Shown: positions 43,592 to 51,175 of the stretch, in pieces
Position numbering within the stretch: the stretch's first letter is position 1
How the letters are laid out: the number at the start of each line of letters is the position of its first letter
Assembly (NCBI RefSeq): GCF_036206005.1
Contig: NZ_CP108143.1
Coordinates: 4,803,501-4,867,500, forward strand
Reading direction: 5' to 3'
DNA length: 64,000 nucleotides
Source of the DNA: Streptomyces sp. NBC_00178
Lineage (GTDB): Bacteria; Actinomycetota; Actinomycetes; Streptomycetales; Streptomycetaceae
Notes under the pieces: model-generated
Databases searched by the model: none
Told to the model about the DNA's origin: nothing
The model's input: only the letters and a program-made list of their open reading frames with translations
Program-made: the position numbers and the translations under genes

Positions 43592-43960
43592 GTGCAACTC
43601 GAGACGCACGCCCCGTCCGTACCGCCTTCCGACACGATCGCCCCGCCCGGCTCCACGGAGGACTCCACCTTGATCCCCCTCACCGCGCTCACCGCGCTCG
43701 ACGACGCCATCGAGAACCTCGGCGTACCCGTCCCCTGCCGTTCCTACGACCCCGAGGTCTTCTTCGCCGAGTCCCCGGCGGACGTCGAGTACGCCAAGTC
43801 CCTCTGCCGGACCTGTCCGCTCGTCGAGGCCTGCCTCGCCGGTGCCAAGGAGCGCCGCGAGCCGTGGGGGGTCTGGGGTGGCGAGCTCTTCATCCAGGGC
43901 GTCGTCGTCGCCCGCAAGCGTCCGCGTGGCCGTCCGCGCAAGAACCCGGTCGCAGCGTGA
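43592..43960 (+). CDS. wblC: WhiB-family Fe-S transcription regulator WblC (WhiB7)
   Basis: 122 residues. The four cluster Cys are at 49, 72, 75 and 81 (C-x22-C-x2-C-x5-C), followed by the beta-turn motif GVWGG (93-97) and a C-terminal AT-hook RGRPRK (112-117) that is diagnostic for WhiB7/WblC. With sigma HrdB/SigA it activates intrinsic antibiotic-resistance genes, including its own, in answer to translation stress. The GTG at 43592 starts the family sequence MQLETHAPSV. Position next to uvrD2 and an ABC1 kinase gene is the same as in M. tuberculosis. It is controlled by the promoter and attenuator described just upstream. Confidence 0.97.
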   Translation: MQLETHAPSVPPSDTIAPPGSTEDSTLIPLTALTALDDAIENLGVPVPCRSYDPEVFFAESPADVEYAKSLCRTCPLVEACLAGAKERREPWGVWGGELFIQGVVVARKRPRGRPRKNPVAA

Positions 43961-43970
43961 CCGCCGGCCT

Positions 43971-44038
43971 GGGGGTCATGTCCCCCGCACGAACGAAGCG
44001 CATCGGCACCATCGACCGTCCCCAGACTCATGACCCCC
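43971..44038 (+). repeat. Inverted repeat in the leader of the small basic gene
   Basis: GGGGGTCATG (43971-43980) is exactly complementary to CATGACCCCC (44029-44038), 48 nt apart; the first arm can also form a short hairpin with the adjacent TCCCCC. Two alternative RNA structures downstream of wblC are therefore possible. Confidence 0.45.
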
Positions 44039-44145
44039 GAAATCAGGCACCAATGATCACCCCCACGAGGGAGCCCGTCGGCTCCGCCACCCCGGACGTC
44101 ACCATCACCGGCGCGAACGACTCGCGTCAGAACAGGACCCGCGAA

Positions 44146-44316
44146 ATGCAACTCATCCCAGAAGCCCTGGCTCGTGCGCATATGCACGAGCGCCTCAGGG
44201 AAGCCGAGCAAGGTCGCCGGGCCGAGCGCCTGGTCACCGCCCGGCGGATGCAGCGCCGTGCGGAGCGCGCCTCGATGCGCGCCCGCCGTGCGCTCGCCAT
44301 GGCAGTCATGCACTGA
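44146..44316 (+). CDS. Small basic helical protein, function unknown
   Basis: 56 residues, MQLIPEALARAHMHERLREA and on to MRARRALAMAVMH, very rich in Arg and Ala and predicted to be one or two long helices. Similar short proteins are common beside wblC in streptomycetes as I remember them. A longer start (ATG at 44053) is possible but the added residues look like leader. AGGACC lies nine nt upstream of ATG 44146. No signature for function is present; binding of nucleic acid would suit the charge. Confidence 0.62.
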   Translation: MQLIPEALARAHMHERLREAEQGRRAERLVTARRMQRRAERASMRARRALAMAVMH

Positions 44317-44387
44317 CGGCTTCACCAGCGGCGCAGAGAACCAAGGCCGCCCGGGCAACCGCTCGCCCGGGCAGCCGCCCTCCCCAT

Positions 44388-44422
44388 CCGCGGGGCCGGT
44401 CCGATCGGGACCGGCCCCGCGG
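44388..44422 (+). terminator. Terminator after the small basic gene
   Basis: A 15-bp perfect stem (44388-44402 with 44408-44422) with a 5-nt loop, 72 nt after the stop. Confidence 0.78.
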
Positions 44423-44469
44423 TTCGTTTACGCCGTGCGTCCACTTCGAGACGGCGTTACCGTCGCGAT

Positions 44470-44748
44470 GTGGACGAGGAGACCACCGAGGACGGTGGGG
44501 AGACGCAAGACGGAGTGGAGCCCGAGGACGGAGTGGAGCCCGAGGACGGAGTGGATCCCAAGGGCCCTGATGGTCCGGGCGCGACCCCCGTGACGTGCGC
44601 CCTCTGCGGCACCTCGGCCGGCGGCGGCAGCCCGCCCGCCACCTGGCTCTGTTCCGTGGAGAACGGCAGGCGGCGGTACTTCTGCGAAGCCTGCGCGCGT
44701 ACCCACATCCGGGCCGTCGAGGGCCGGCTCGACTCCGGCCTGTGGTGA
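44470..44748 (+). CDS. Small protein with a treble-clef-like Cys pattern, function unknown
   Basis: 92 residues. The first 38 are an acidic repeat region (VEPEDG units). The rest contains CALCG, WLCSVENGRRRYFCEACARTH, giving CxxC...C...CxxC plus a His, a likely zinc-binding site. The tail IRAVEGRLDSGLW looks like the end of a real protein. The start GTG at 44470 is uncertain, as no clear ribosome binding site precedes it; the acidic repeat may vary between strains. Confidence 0.6.
   Translation: MDEETTEDGGETQDGVEPEDGVEPEDGVDPKGPDGPGATPVTCALCGTSAGGGSPPATWLCSVENGRRRYFCEACARTHIRAVEGRLDSGLW
44509..44559 (+). repeat. 18-nt tandem repeat inside the zinc-binding small gene
   Basis: GACGGAGTGGAGCCCGAG occurs about 2.8 times in a row, coding for DGVEPE units. 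Being a multiple of three, copy-number change would keep the frame. Confidence 0.8.
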
Positions 44749-44910
44749 GTAACGGCGGGGGCGGGGGCCGTGTCGCCCCTGCGTCATGCTCGGCGGGCCT
44801 TCCCGCCTCCCCTCCCCGCTTGTTTGCCCCGCTTCGTTGCATCGCTGCGGGAGGGGGGCCCATCGGCGTCGGCCGGCTGCCGGACCTTCGGACCTGCTTG
44901 GTGTCGGACC

Positions 44911-44954
44911 GCCGGCCTGCGGTGCTCCGAACGTCCGGAGCACCGCAGGCCGGC
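44911..44954. terminator. Long perfect hairpin in the non-coding region
   Basis: A 19-bp perfect stem (44911-44929 with 44936-44954), 6-nt loop, no T-tract. It lies 163 nt after the last plus-strand gene, so it may be a terminator or a structured RNA element. Confidence 0.6.
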
Positions 44955-44975
44955 CCGCCCCACCTCGGCCGCCGC

Positions 44976-45107
44976 GCCCGACACGTCCGCTCACCGAGCG
45001 GGCTGTTCGTGGTTCCTGCGATTCACGCGCGCGGTCCGCTCACCGGGCCTGCCCGCCCTGTCTGTTCATCGGCGTCCTGCCGCTCGGCCCGACACGTCCG
45101 CTCACCG
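44976..45107 (+). repeat. Spaced direct repeats in the non-coding region
   Basis: A 21-nt word is found identically at 44976-44996 and 45087-45107; its last 12 nt (GTCCGCTCACCG) occur again at 45034-45045. The intervals are 49 and 62 nt. Confidence 0.7.
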
Positions 45108-45268
45108 TGGCCGGCCGGTTCAGGGTGCCGGCCAGTTCGCCCGCGGGGGCGGCGCGCTGACCCGAGTGGGCAGGTGCATGCCGGCCCCGGGTGGGCAGCC
45201 ATGCGCGCGCACCCACAGGTGCCGGACCTCGTCCGCTTCCTGAACCAGCCTGATGCGGACGAAGGCCC

Positions 45269-46783
45269 CTAAGCGTCGACCGGTGCGGACTCCTCGGCTG
45301 CGGCCGGAGCATCCTCGTCCTCGAGGTACGCCCCGTCGACTTCCGCGTCCAGGACGAACCCGGGCAGCCAGGACTCCAGTTCGTCCCGAAGCCGGACGGT
45401 CGCGCCCAGTTGGCACAGCACCCCGATCGTGCTGAGCGTGACCCGGTGTATCAGCAGATACGACGGCGGGAGGTTCAGCTGCTTCCCCAACTGATGTGCG
45501 GGGGAGCGAGGATCCGCGATCCGCCCGGCCTGGCTGCGCAACCAGGAACGGGAGAAGGTGAATTCGTCCACCTGCGCCGGCTCGATGATCGGGAGCAGGT
45601 AATCGAGGACCGCGTCGGGTTCCAGCTCGATCGAGTCCCGGACGAATCCGTCCTCACGGAGCGAGGCGTAGACGCCTTCGGCGTCGCCGTCCAGCGTCAT
45701 CCGCAGCGCATCTCCGATGGCGCGCGGCAGACCGCCCGGCAGCCGGTCGACCGTGCCGAAGTCCAGAACCCCCAGGCGCCATCGGCCGGAGTCCACGCCG
45801 AGCCCGGCGGCCGCCTTTTCCGCGGTGTCCTCGTCGACGGTCCCTGGGCCGCCGGTGTCAGAGCTGTCGGTGTCCGGGCCGCCGGTGTCCGGGCCGCCGG
45901 TGTCCGCCGGGGGAAGCAGCCGGAAGTTCCCCGGGTGGGGATCGGCGTGCAGCAGGCCGGTGCGGGCAGGCCCGGAGAACAGGAAGCGCGCCAGCAGCTG
46001 CCCCGCCCTGTCCCGCTGCTCCTGCGTGCCGTCGGCGATGATCTCCGACAGCGGGATGCCCTCGATCCACTCGGTCACCAGGACCTGTTCCGACTGGTGC
46101 ACCACTCCGGGGATCACCACGTCCGGGTCGCCGGCGAACTCCGCGGCGTGCCGCTGCTGGGCCGCGGCCTCCAGCTCGTAGTTCAGCTCCTCCGAGACCC
46201 GGTCGCGGAGCTCGGTGATGAGGGGCTTGATGTCCATGCCGGGGACCAGCGGGCCGAGCAGCCGTGCGAAGCGGCTGAGCTGTGTGAGGTCGGAGAGCAG
46301 CGCCTCTCCGGCTCCCGGGTACTGCACCTTCACGGCGACGGCACGCCCGTCGTGCCACACCGCACGGTGGACCTGACCGATCGACGCCGCTGCGGAGGGC
46401 TGATCGTCGAACTCCTCGAAGAGGTCCGGCCAGTCCTCGCCCAGGCTCTCCGCCAGCACCTTGTGGACGGTGCTGGTCGGCATGGGAGGGGCGGCCTCCT
46501 GCAGCTTGGTGAGCGCCGCGCGGTAGGGGCCGGCGATGTCCTCCGGAAGGGCGGACTCGAAGACGGACAGCGCCTGACCGAGCTTCATCGCACCGCCCTT
46601 CAGCTCGCCCAGGACCTTGAACAGCTGGTCCGCCGTGCGCTGCTGGACCTCCCGCGCCACGATCTCCGCGGACTTGCCGCCGATCCGCTTGCCCAGACCC
46701 CAGGTGGCACGGCCGGCGAAGCCCAGCGGCAGAGCAGCCAGCTTCGCGGTACGGGTGACGGCCTTCCTCGGAAGATCAGACAT
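45269..46783 (-). CDS. AarF/ABC1/UbiB kinase family protein
   Basis: 504 residues. The ABC1 hallmarks are present: the KxGQ motif (MKLGQALSVFESALPEDI), AAASIGQVHRAVWHDGRAVAVKVQYPG with the Ala-rich loop and Lys, ExD in the N-terminal extension region EELNYELEAAAQQR, and LLHADPHPGNFRLL as catalytic/metal loop, followed by LGVLDFGTVDRL (DFG). Family members are atypical ATP-binding proteins linked to quinone or lipid homeostasis. An insertion rich in DTGG repeats (near 45840-45905) sits between the catalytic loop and DFG. ATG 46783; longer frame is spurious. Equivalent to Rv3197 beside whiB7. Confidence 0.92.
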   Translation of the reverse strand: MSDLPRKAVTRTAKLAALPLGFAGRATWGLGKRIGGKSAEIVAREVQQRTADQLFKVLGELKGGAMKLGQALSVFESALPEDIAGPYRAALTKLQEAAPPMPTSTVHKVLAESLGEDWPDLFEEFDDQPSAAASIGQVHRAVWHDGRAVAVKVQYPGAGEALLSDLTQLSRFARLLGPLVPGMDIKPLITELRDRVSEELNYELEAAAQQRHAAEFAGDPDVVIPGVVHQSEQVLVTEWIEGIPLSEIIADGTQEQRDRAGQLLARFLFSGPARTGLLHADPHPGNFRLLPPADTGGPDTGGPDTDSSDTGGPGTVDEDTAEKAAAGLGVDSGRWRLGVLDFGTVDRLPGGLPRAIGDALRMTLDGDAEGVYASLREDGFVRDSIELEPDAVLDYLLPIIEPAQVDEFTFSRSWLRSQAGRIADPRSPAHQLGKQLNLPPSYLLIHRVTLSTIGVLCQLGATVRLRDELESWLPGFVLDAEVDGAYLEDEDAPAAAEESAPVDA

Positions 46784-46844
46784 GTGCCCCTCCAGTTCGT
46801 GACTGTCGTGCCGCGTGGATCCTGGGCCCGCTCCGTCGGCTGCG

Positions 46845-47990
46845 TCACCCGGCCATTGTGTCCTGCGGGGAGCCGGTCGCGGAGGTGAGCTCCCCCTCAG
46901 TGTGCCCGGCAGCACCGCAGGCGCAGTCGAGGTGGGGGCCGAGCCGAGCCGATCGCCAGTCCAGCATGGGCATGGCGGCCTCCCACCGCGTGCCCGTGCT
47001 CGCCGGCAGCTCTCCGTCGAGGAAGGACAGCGCATGGGCCGCTGCGAGTCCGGACACGGCGGTGGCCAGTCCGAGATCGCACGCCTGCACCGCCGTGCGC
47101 CGTCCCGACCTCCACTGCGCGAGCATCCGGGGCCACTGGGGATCCCGCTCCGCCCGGTGCAGCGCCAGACAGCCCGCACAGCCCGTGCCACCGGGGAGCA
47201 CCAGCGGACCGACCACCCCTGTGGCCTCCACCACACCCGCGTACAGGTGCGGTGTTCCCGAGGCGATCCAGGGTGCGGCGATGTCCGGGTCGGGAGCGTG
47301 GACCGCGAGGCCGTCCCTGGGGGCCACCACGATCAGGGAGAGCGCGGGCTCGCCTCCCGCCGGGGATCCACCCGGGCCGTCCGACCGGGGAGGCCTCCCC
47401 ACCGCGGACCGGCGCACGAGCTGCCGGGCCGCCGTGTCGCGCCGCTCTCCCACCGATTCCGCCGGGAGCCCTCCGGGTGCGACGTCCGAGGGCTCCGTGC
47501 GGCCTCCGTCGAGCACATCGACCCTGCCGACACCGGATGAGGAGAGGACCGCCGCGATCATCGCCCCCACCCTTCCGGCGCCCCGCACCTGCACGCGCAT
47601 CGAGCGTCGTGCGGCCAGGGTGCGCAGCCCGCCGCCCGGAGCCGGGTGCACGACGGAGAGCGACGCGGCGTCCGGGCGTTGCCGCTCCAGGGTCTCGGCC
47701 CGCCGGCGCAGCGCCTCGGCTTCCGCGCCGCCCGCACCGGGATCGTCGAGCAGTCCGGCTTCCGCGAGGCGTGAAACGAGAATGTCCACATGACGGTCCG
47801 ACAGATCCAGCGCTCTGGCCTCTTCACGGAGAAGCGGCAGTCCGCGTGTTCCGTCAAGGAGTTCCAGAAAACTTCCCGTGGCGATATCCATCGGACCCAG
47901 AGTCACCGCATGCGCGGGCGTCACACCGAATTGCACGGTGTTCCGTCCGCGCCAGGCGCGCCGGAGTGCGGGCTTCAGCATCGGATGCAT
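46845..47990 (-). CDS. ThiF-family / TOMM cyclodehydratase-like protein, stand-alone
   Basis: 381 residues. The first 110 are a winged-helix-like N-terminal part (AHAVTLGPMDIATGSFLELLDG, LPLLREEARALDLSDRHVDILVSRLAEAGLL), as in leader-binding domains of azoline-forming enzymes. The E1-like part has RVQVRGAGRVGAMIAAVLSSSGVGRVDVLDGG (Rossmann GxGxxG). Cys pairs CAGC and CACG near the C-terminus form a likely zinc site. No precursor peptide, YcaO or dehydrogenase gene is near, so a housekeeping rather than peptide-modifying role is possible. Rv3196 holds this position in M. tuberculosis. ATG 47990 has a GGGGAGAAG site three nt upstream; the longer frame is spurious. Confidence 0.82.
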   Translation of the reverse strand: MHPMLKPALRRAWRGRNTVQFGVTPAHAVTLGPMDIATGSFLELLDGTRGLPLLREEARALDLSDRHVDILVSRLAEAGLLDDPGAGGAEAEALRRRAETLERQRPDAASLSVVHPAPGGGLRTLAARRSMRVQVRGAGRVGAMIAAVLSSSGVGRVDVLDGGRTEPSDVAPGGLPAESVGERRDTAARQLVRRSAVGRPPRSDGPGGSPAGGEPALSLIVVAPRDGLAVHAPDPDIAAPWIASGTPHLYAGVVEATGVVGPLVLPGGTGCAGCLALHRAERDPQWPRMLAQWRSGRRTAVQACDLGLATAVSGLAAAHALSFLDGELPASTGTRWEAAMPMLDWRSARLGPHLDCACGAAGHTEGELTSATGSPQDTMAG

Positions 47991-48170
47991 GACTTCTCCC
48001 CGTTCGATGTCGAGATCCGTTGCCAGAATGCAACCTGGCGGCGAAACGGGCGGAAAGTTGTCCACAGGCCCGGGCATTAGTCGTTCAAATGGTGCAAGCC
48101 GAGAAGTGGATCAATGCCGGACGGTCCGTGACGCGGGACTTCCCCCACCGCCAGCGGGTAACGTCGTGGC

Positions 48171-48794
48171 GTGTCCGCCGACTCCTCACCCGGCCTCGCC
48201 GGGGAGACCCCCGCGCGCAGCGCCGGACGCCATCAGCGCAGCGCAGCCGCCCAGCCGCCCCGCCCACCCGTGATGAGCGATGTCGAGGTCCGCAGGAGCG
48301 CCCGGCGCAGCAGGACGGTCTCCGCCTACCGCGAGGGGGGCCGCACCATCGTCCTCATCCCGGCCCGCATGTCGGAGGCCGAGGAGCAGCGCTGGGTCGG
48401 GGTGATGCTGGACAAGCTCGCCGCGCAGGAGAACAAGCGCGTCATCGGGGACGGTGCGCTCGCCGAGCGCGCGGAGCGGCTGTCCGACCAGTACCTGGGG
48501 GGCCGGGCCCGGCCCGCGTCCGTCCGGTGGGTGACCAACCAGAACACCCGCTGGGGCTCCTGCACGCCGGCCGAGGGCAGCATCCGCCTCTCGCACCGGC
48601 TGCAGGGCATGCCGGAGTACGTGGTCGACTACGTCCTCCTCCACGAGCTCGCCCACCTGCTGGTTCCCGGCCACGGGCCGCGCTTCTGGCGGCTGCTGGA
48701 GAGCTACCCCCGCACCGAGCGCGCACGCGGTTACCTCGAAGGGGTCGCGGCGGCGGAGCGGCTTCCGCACCTGCCCGCCGCGCGCGAGCAGTGA
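48171..48794 (+). CDS. M48/YgjP-like zinc metallopeptidase
   Basis: 207 residues. After a Ser/Pro-rich N-terminus comes the DUF45/YgjP core: RRSARRSRTVSAYREGGRTIV, the TRWGSCTP strand (residues about 123-130) and the zinc motif HELAHLLVPGHGPRFW (about 159-174), with the third ligand position in PGHGPRFW. It is a small cytoplasmic peptidase with unknown targets. The start is uncertain: GTG 48171 gives 34 more residues than ATG 48273, and I see no strong binding site for either. It begins 180 bp from the divergent ThiF-like gene. Confidence 0.85.
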   Translation: MSADSSPGLAGETPARSAGRHQRSAAAQPPRPPVMSDVEVRRSARRSRTVSAYREGGRTIVLIPARMSEAEEQRWVGVMLDKLAAQENKRVIGDGALAERAERLSDQYLGGRARPASVRWVTNQNTRWGSCTPAEGSIRLSHRLQGMPEYVVDYVLLHELAHLLVPGHGPRFWRLLESYPRTERARGYLEGVAAAERLPHLPAAREQ

Positions 48795-48899
48795 GTTGCC
48801 GATTCTGTACCGGATCTGTACCGGCTTGGCTCGATGTCGTCGTTTGCGGATAGCCTGACGCGACGCAATCACCTTCGGGATGGGGGACGGTCGTTACGC

Positions 48900-50465
48900 A
48901 TGGCCAGGGAATTTCAGCGCGGCCACAAGGCCAAGGTCAGTGATCTCACGTCAGGGACGGATCTGTACGTCGGCGTACAGGTCGCCGGTCCCGGCCTGAC
49001 GTTCGACATCAGCTGCTTCGGTCTGGACGCCAATGAGCAGCTCTCGGACGACCGTTATTTCATCTTCTTCAACCAGCCGAAATCGCCTGAGGAGTCCATT
49101 CAGCTTCTGGGCGCCCAGGCCGGTGACACCGAGTCGTTCCGCGTCACCCTCGACCGTATTCCGGCGAACATCCACAAGCTGTCCTTCACCGCCACGATCG
49201 ACGGCGCCGGGCAGATGTCCCAGGTCGGTCCGGGGTACATCCGGATCGTCGCGGGCGGCGAGGAAGTGGTGAAGTACGCCTTCACCGGGTCGGAGTTCAC
49301 CACCGAACGGGCGGTGATGCTCGGTGACTTCTACCTGAAGGACGTCTGGCGGTTCGCCGCCGTCGGCCAGGGTTTCGACGGCGGACTCGACGCCCTGCTG
49401 AAGAACTTCGGCGGGGAGGTCGCCGAGGAGGAGCCCGCGGCCGCCCCGGCCCAGGCGGTTCCGGGCTTCGCCCCGCCCGCCCAGGCCACCGCGCCTCCGG
49501 CGTTCGGTGCCCCGGCGGCCCCTCCGGCCGCGCCCGCACCGGTTTTCGGCGCTCCGGCTCCCGCGCCGCAGCAGCCCATCCATGCCGCACCGACGATCGC
49601 GGCCCCCATGGCCCCGGCCCCGCCGGCGCCCGCCCCGTACGGACAGCCGCCTCAGCAGCCGCAGTTCGGGCAGGTACCGGGCCAGGGCACGCCGCCGTAC
49701 GGCCAGCAGCCGTCCGCCGCCCCGCCCTTCGGACAGCAACAGCCGTTCGGCCAGCAGCCCCCAGGCGTGCCGCAGGGCGTGCCCCAGGGTGTTCCGCAGG
49801 GAGGTGCGGGGCTGCAGGCAGCCCTGCAGCCCTACAAGGAGACGGCGACCGGGCAGCGCTGGACCTCGCAGAACCAGCAGCTGATGCGCGTCGACCTCAC
49901 CATGGGCGGCACGCCCGTGCTGGCCCGGCAGGGCAGCATGGTGATGTACCAGGGCAAGGTCGACTTCGGTTACAAGGGCGCCGGCTTCGCGGGGCGCATG
50001 GTCGGCAACGCGACGGGCCAGGAGATGCAGCTCATGCGCTGCACCGGCCGCGGCCAGGTCTTCCTGGCCGAGGAGGGCGCGCACCTGCATCCCATCGAGC
50101 TCCAGGGCGACGGCATCTGCGTCTCCGCCGAGAGCGTCCTCGCCTTCGACGAGACCCTGCAGTACGAGGTCCGCAGGATCGAGGGCCACGGGATCCCCGG
50201 CGGGGCCCTGTTCACCATGCAGTTCCAGGGTTCGGGGACCGTCGTCGTCAAGACGCACGGCGTCCCGGTCGTCCTGCCGGTCACCCCCACCACCTTCGCC
50301 GACGCCAACGCCGTGGTGGCCTGGTCGTCCGCGTCGCAGGTGATCCTCTCCAGCCAGGTCCGGCTGCGCCGCAACGCGTACCCGGGACACAGCGGGGAGA
50401 CCGTGAACCTCCAGTTCCGGGGAGCCCCCGGGAACTTCATCGTCGTCCAGCCCTACGAGGTCTGA
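48900..50465 (+). CDS. TerD-domain protein fused to an AIM24-type domain
   Basis: 521 residues. Residues 1-180 are a TerD domain (GTDLYVGVQVAGPGLTFDISCFGLD, NQPKSPEESIQLLG, IPANIHKLSFTATID, with the acidic calcium-binding positions). Residues about 185-320 are a Pro/Ala/Gln/Gly-rich linker with PFGQQ- and PQGV-type repeats. The last 190 residues are a beta-rich AIM24 domain (RQGSMVMYQGKVDF, MQLMRCTGRGQVFLAEEGA). Ter proteins bind calcium and are tied to stress and membrane-linked complexes. ATG 48900 sits after GGGGGA with a rather long spacer. Two further AIM24 genes follow 11 and 18 bp downstream. Confidence 0.9.
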   Translation: MAREFQRGHKAKVSDLTSGTDLYVGVQVAGPGLTFDISCFGLDANEQLSDDRYFIFFNQPKSPEESIQLLGAQAGDTESFRVTLDRIPANIHKLSFTATIDGAGQMSQVGPGYIRIVAGGEEVVKYAFTGSEFTTERAVMLGDFYLKDVWRFAAVGQGFDGGLDALLKNFGGEVAEEEPAAAPAQAVPGFAPPAQATAPPAFGAPAAPPAAPAPVFGAPAPAPQQPIHAAPTIAAPMAPAPPAPAPYGQPPQQPQFGQVPGQGTPPYGQQPSAAPPFGQQQPFGQQPPGVPQGVPQGVPQGGAGLQAALQPYKETATGQRWTSQNQQLMRVDLTMGGTPVLARQGSMVMYQGKVDFGYKGAGFAGRMVGNATGQEMQLMRCTGRGQVFLAEEGAHLHPIELQGDGICVSAESVLAFDETLQYEVRRIEGHGIPGGALFTMQFQGSGTVVVKTHGVPVVLPVTPTTFADANAVVAWSSASQVILSSQVRLRRNAYPGHSGETVNLQFRGAPGNFIVVQPYEV

Positions 50466-50476
50466 GGGAGCCCGTC

Positions 50477-51157
50477 ATGAACCAGCAACTCGCGGGCTTC
50501 GCCCCGACACCCGTCACGGCCCGGATGGAGAACCACGGCCGAGCGATGCTCAAGGTGGCCATGGCCACCGGCCAGGACCTCTACGCGCGCACCGGTTCGA
50601 TGGTGGCCTACGAGGGCTTCATCCAGTACGAGCCCAATCCGCCCGCCGTCCGCCAGATCGCCTCGCAGTGGATCACCGGCGAGGGCACCCCGCTCATGAA
50701 GTGCTCGGGAGACGGGCTGCTCTACCTCGCCGACTACGGCGCCGACGTGGTCGTCATCAACCTGAACAACGATGCGCTGTCGGTCAACGGCACCAACCTC
50801 CTCGCCTTCGACGGCCACCTCACCTGGGGCGTGGAGCGGGTCAAGGGACTGGCGAAGTTCGCCGGCCAGGGGCTGTGGAACGTCGGGATCCAGGGCACCG
50901 GATGGGTCGCCATCACGTCGCGCGGCACGCCGATCGTCGTCGACTGCGGCAGGGGCGAGGACGAGACGTACGTCGACCCCGACGCCCTCGTCGCGTGGTC
51001 CCCGAACCTCAAGGTGAAGGGCAAGCGCAGCTTCAAGGCGGGCTCGCTCATCGGGCGGGGCAGCGGGGAGGCCTACCAGATGGCCTTCTCCGGCCAGGGC
51101 ATCGTCGTCGTCCAGCCGAGCGAGGACAGCACCGACCGCCTGCGGGTCCGGAACTGA
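50477..51157 (+). CDS. AIM24 family protein
   Basis: 226 residues, nearly all one AIM24 double-psi beta domain: MLKVAMATGQDLYARTGSMVAYEG, GTPLMKCSGDGLLYLADYGADVVVINL, GLWNVGIQGTGWVAITSRGTPIVV, and FSGQGIVVVQPS at the end. No membrane segment or catalytic motif. The family name comes from a yeast mitochondrial protein; in bacteria the role is unknown. The ATG is 11 bp after the TerD-AIM24 stop (ribosome site GAGGGAG), so the genes form one operon. Confidence 0.9.
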   Translation: MNQQLAGFAPTPVTARMENHGRAMLKVAMATGQDLYARTGSMVAYEGFIQYEPNPPAVRQIASQWITGEGTPLMKCSGDGLLYLADYGADVVVINLNNDALSVNGTNLLAFDGHLTWGVERVKGLAKFAGQGLWNVGIQGTGWVAITSRGTPIVVDCGRGEDETYVDPDALVAWSPNLKVKGKRSFKAGSLIGRGSGEAYQMAFSGQGIVVVQPSEDSTDRLRVRN

Positions 51158-51175
51158 GCGGGGGGAGAACACATC

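Larger units (their letters stand above)
44749..45268. other. 520-bp non-coding region with hairpin and short repeats
   Basis: No credible gene crosses it. It holds a 19-bp hairpin (44911-44954) and three spaced copies of a 12-nt word at 44985, 45034 and 45096. A 23-codon frame (45201-45272, MRAHPQVPDLVRFLNQPDA...) at the right end has a protein-like composition but no ribosome binding site. Confidence 0.5.

Noticed and set aside
44976..45107. CRISPR-like array of short repeats
   Set aside because: Only two full copies and one partial copy exist, with unequal spacers and no cas genes.
24680..48800. TTA codons as sign of bldA control
   Set aside because: The TTA/TAA strings checked in minus- and plus-strand genes were out of frame (usually part of TAC Tyr codons), so no bldA-dependent gene is claimed.
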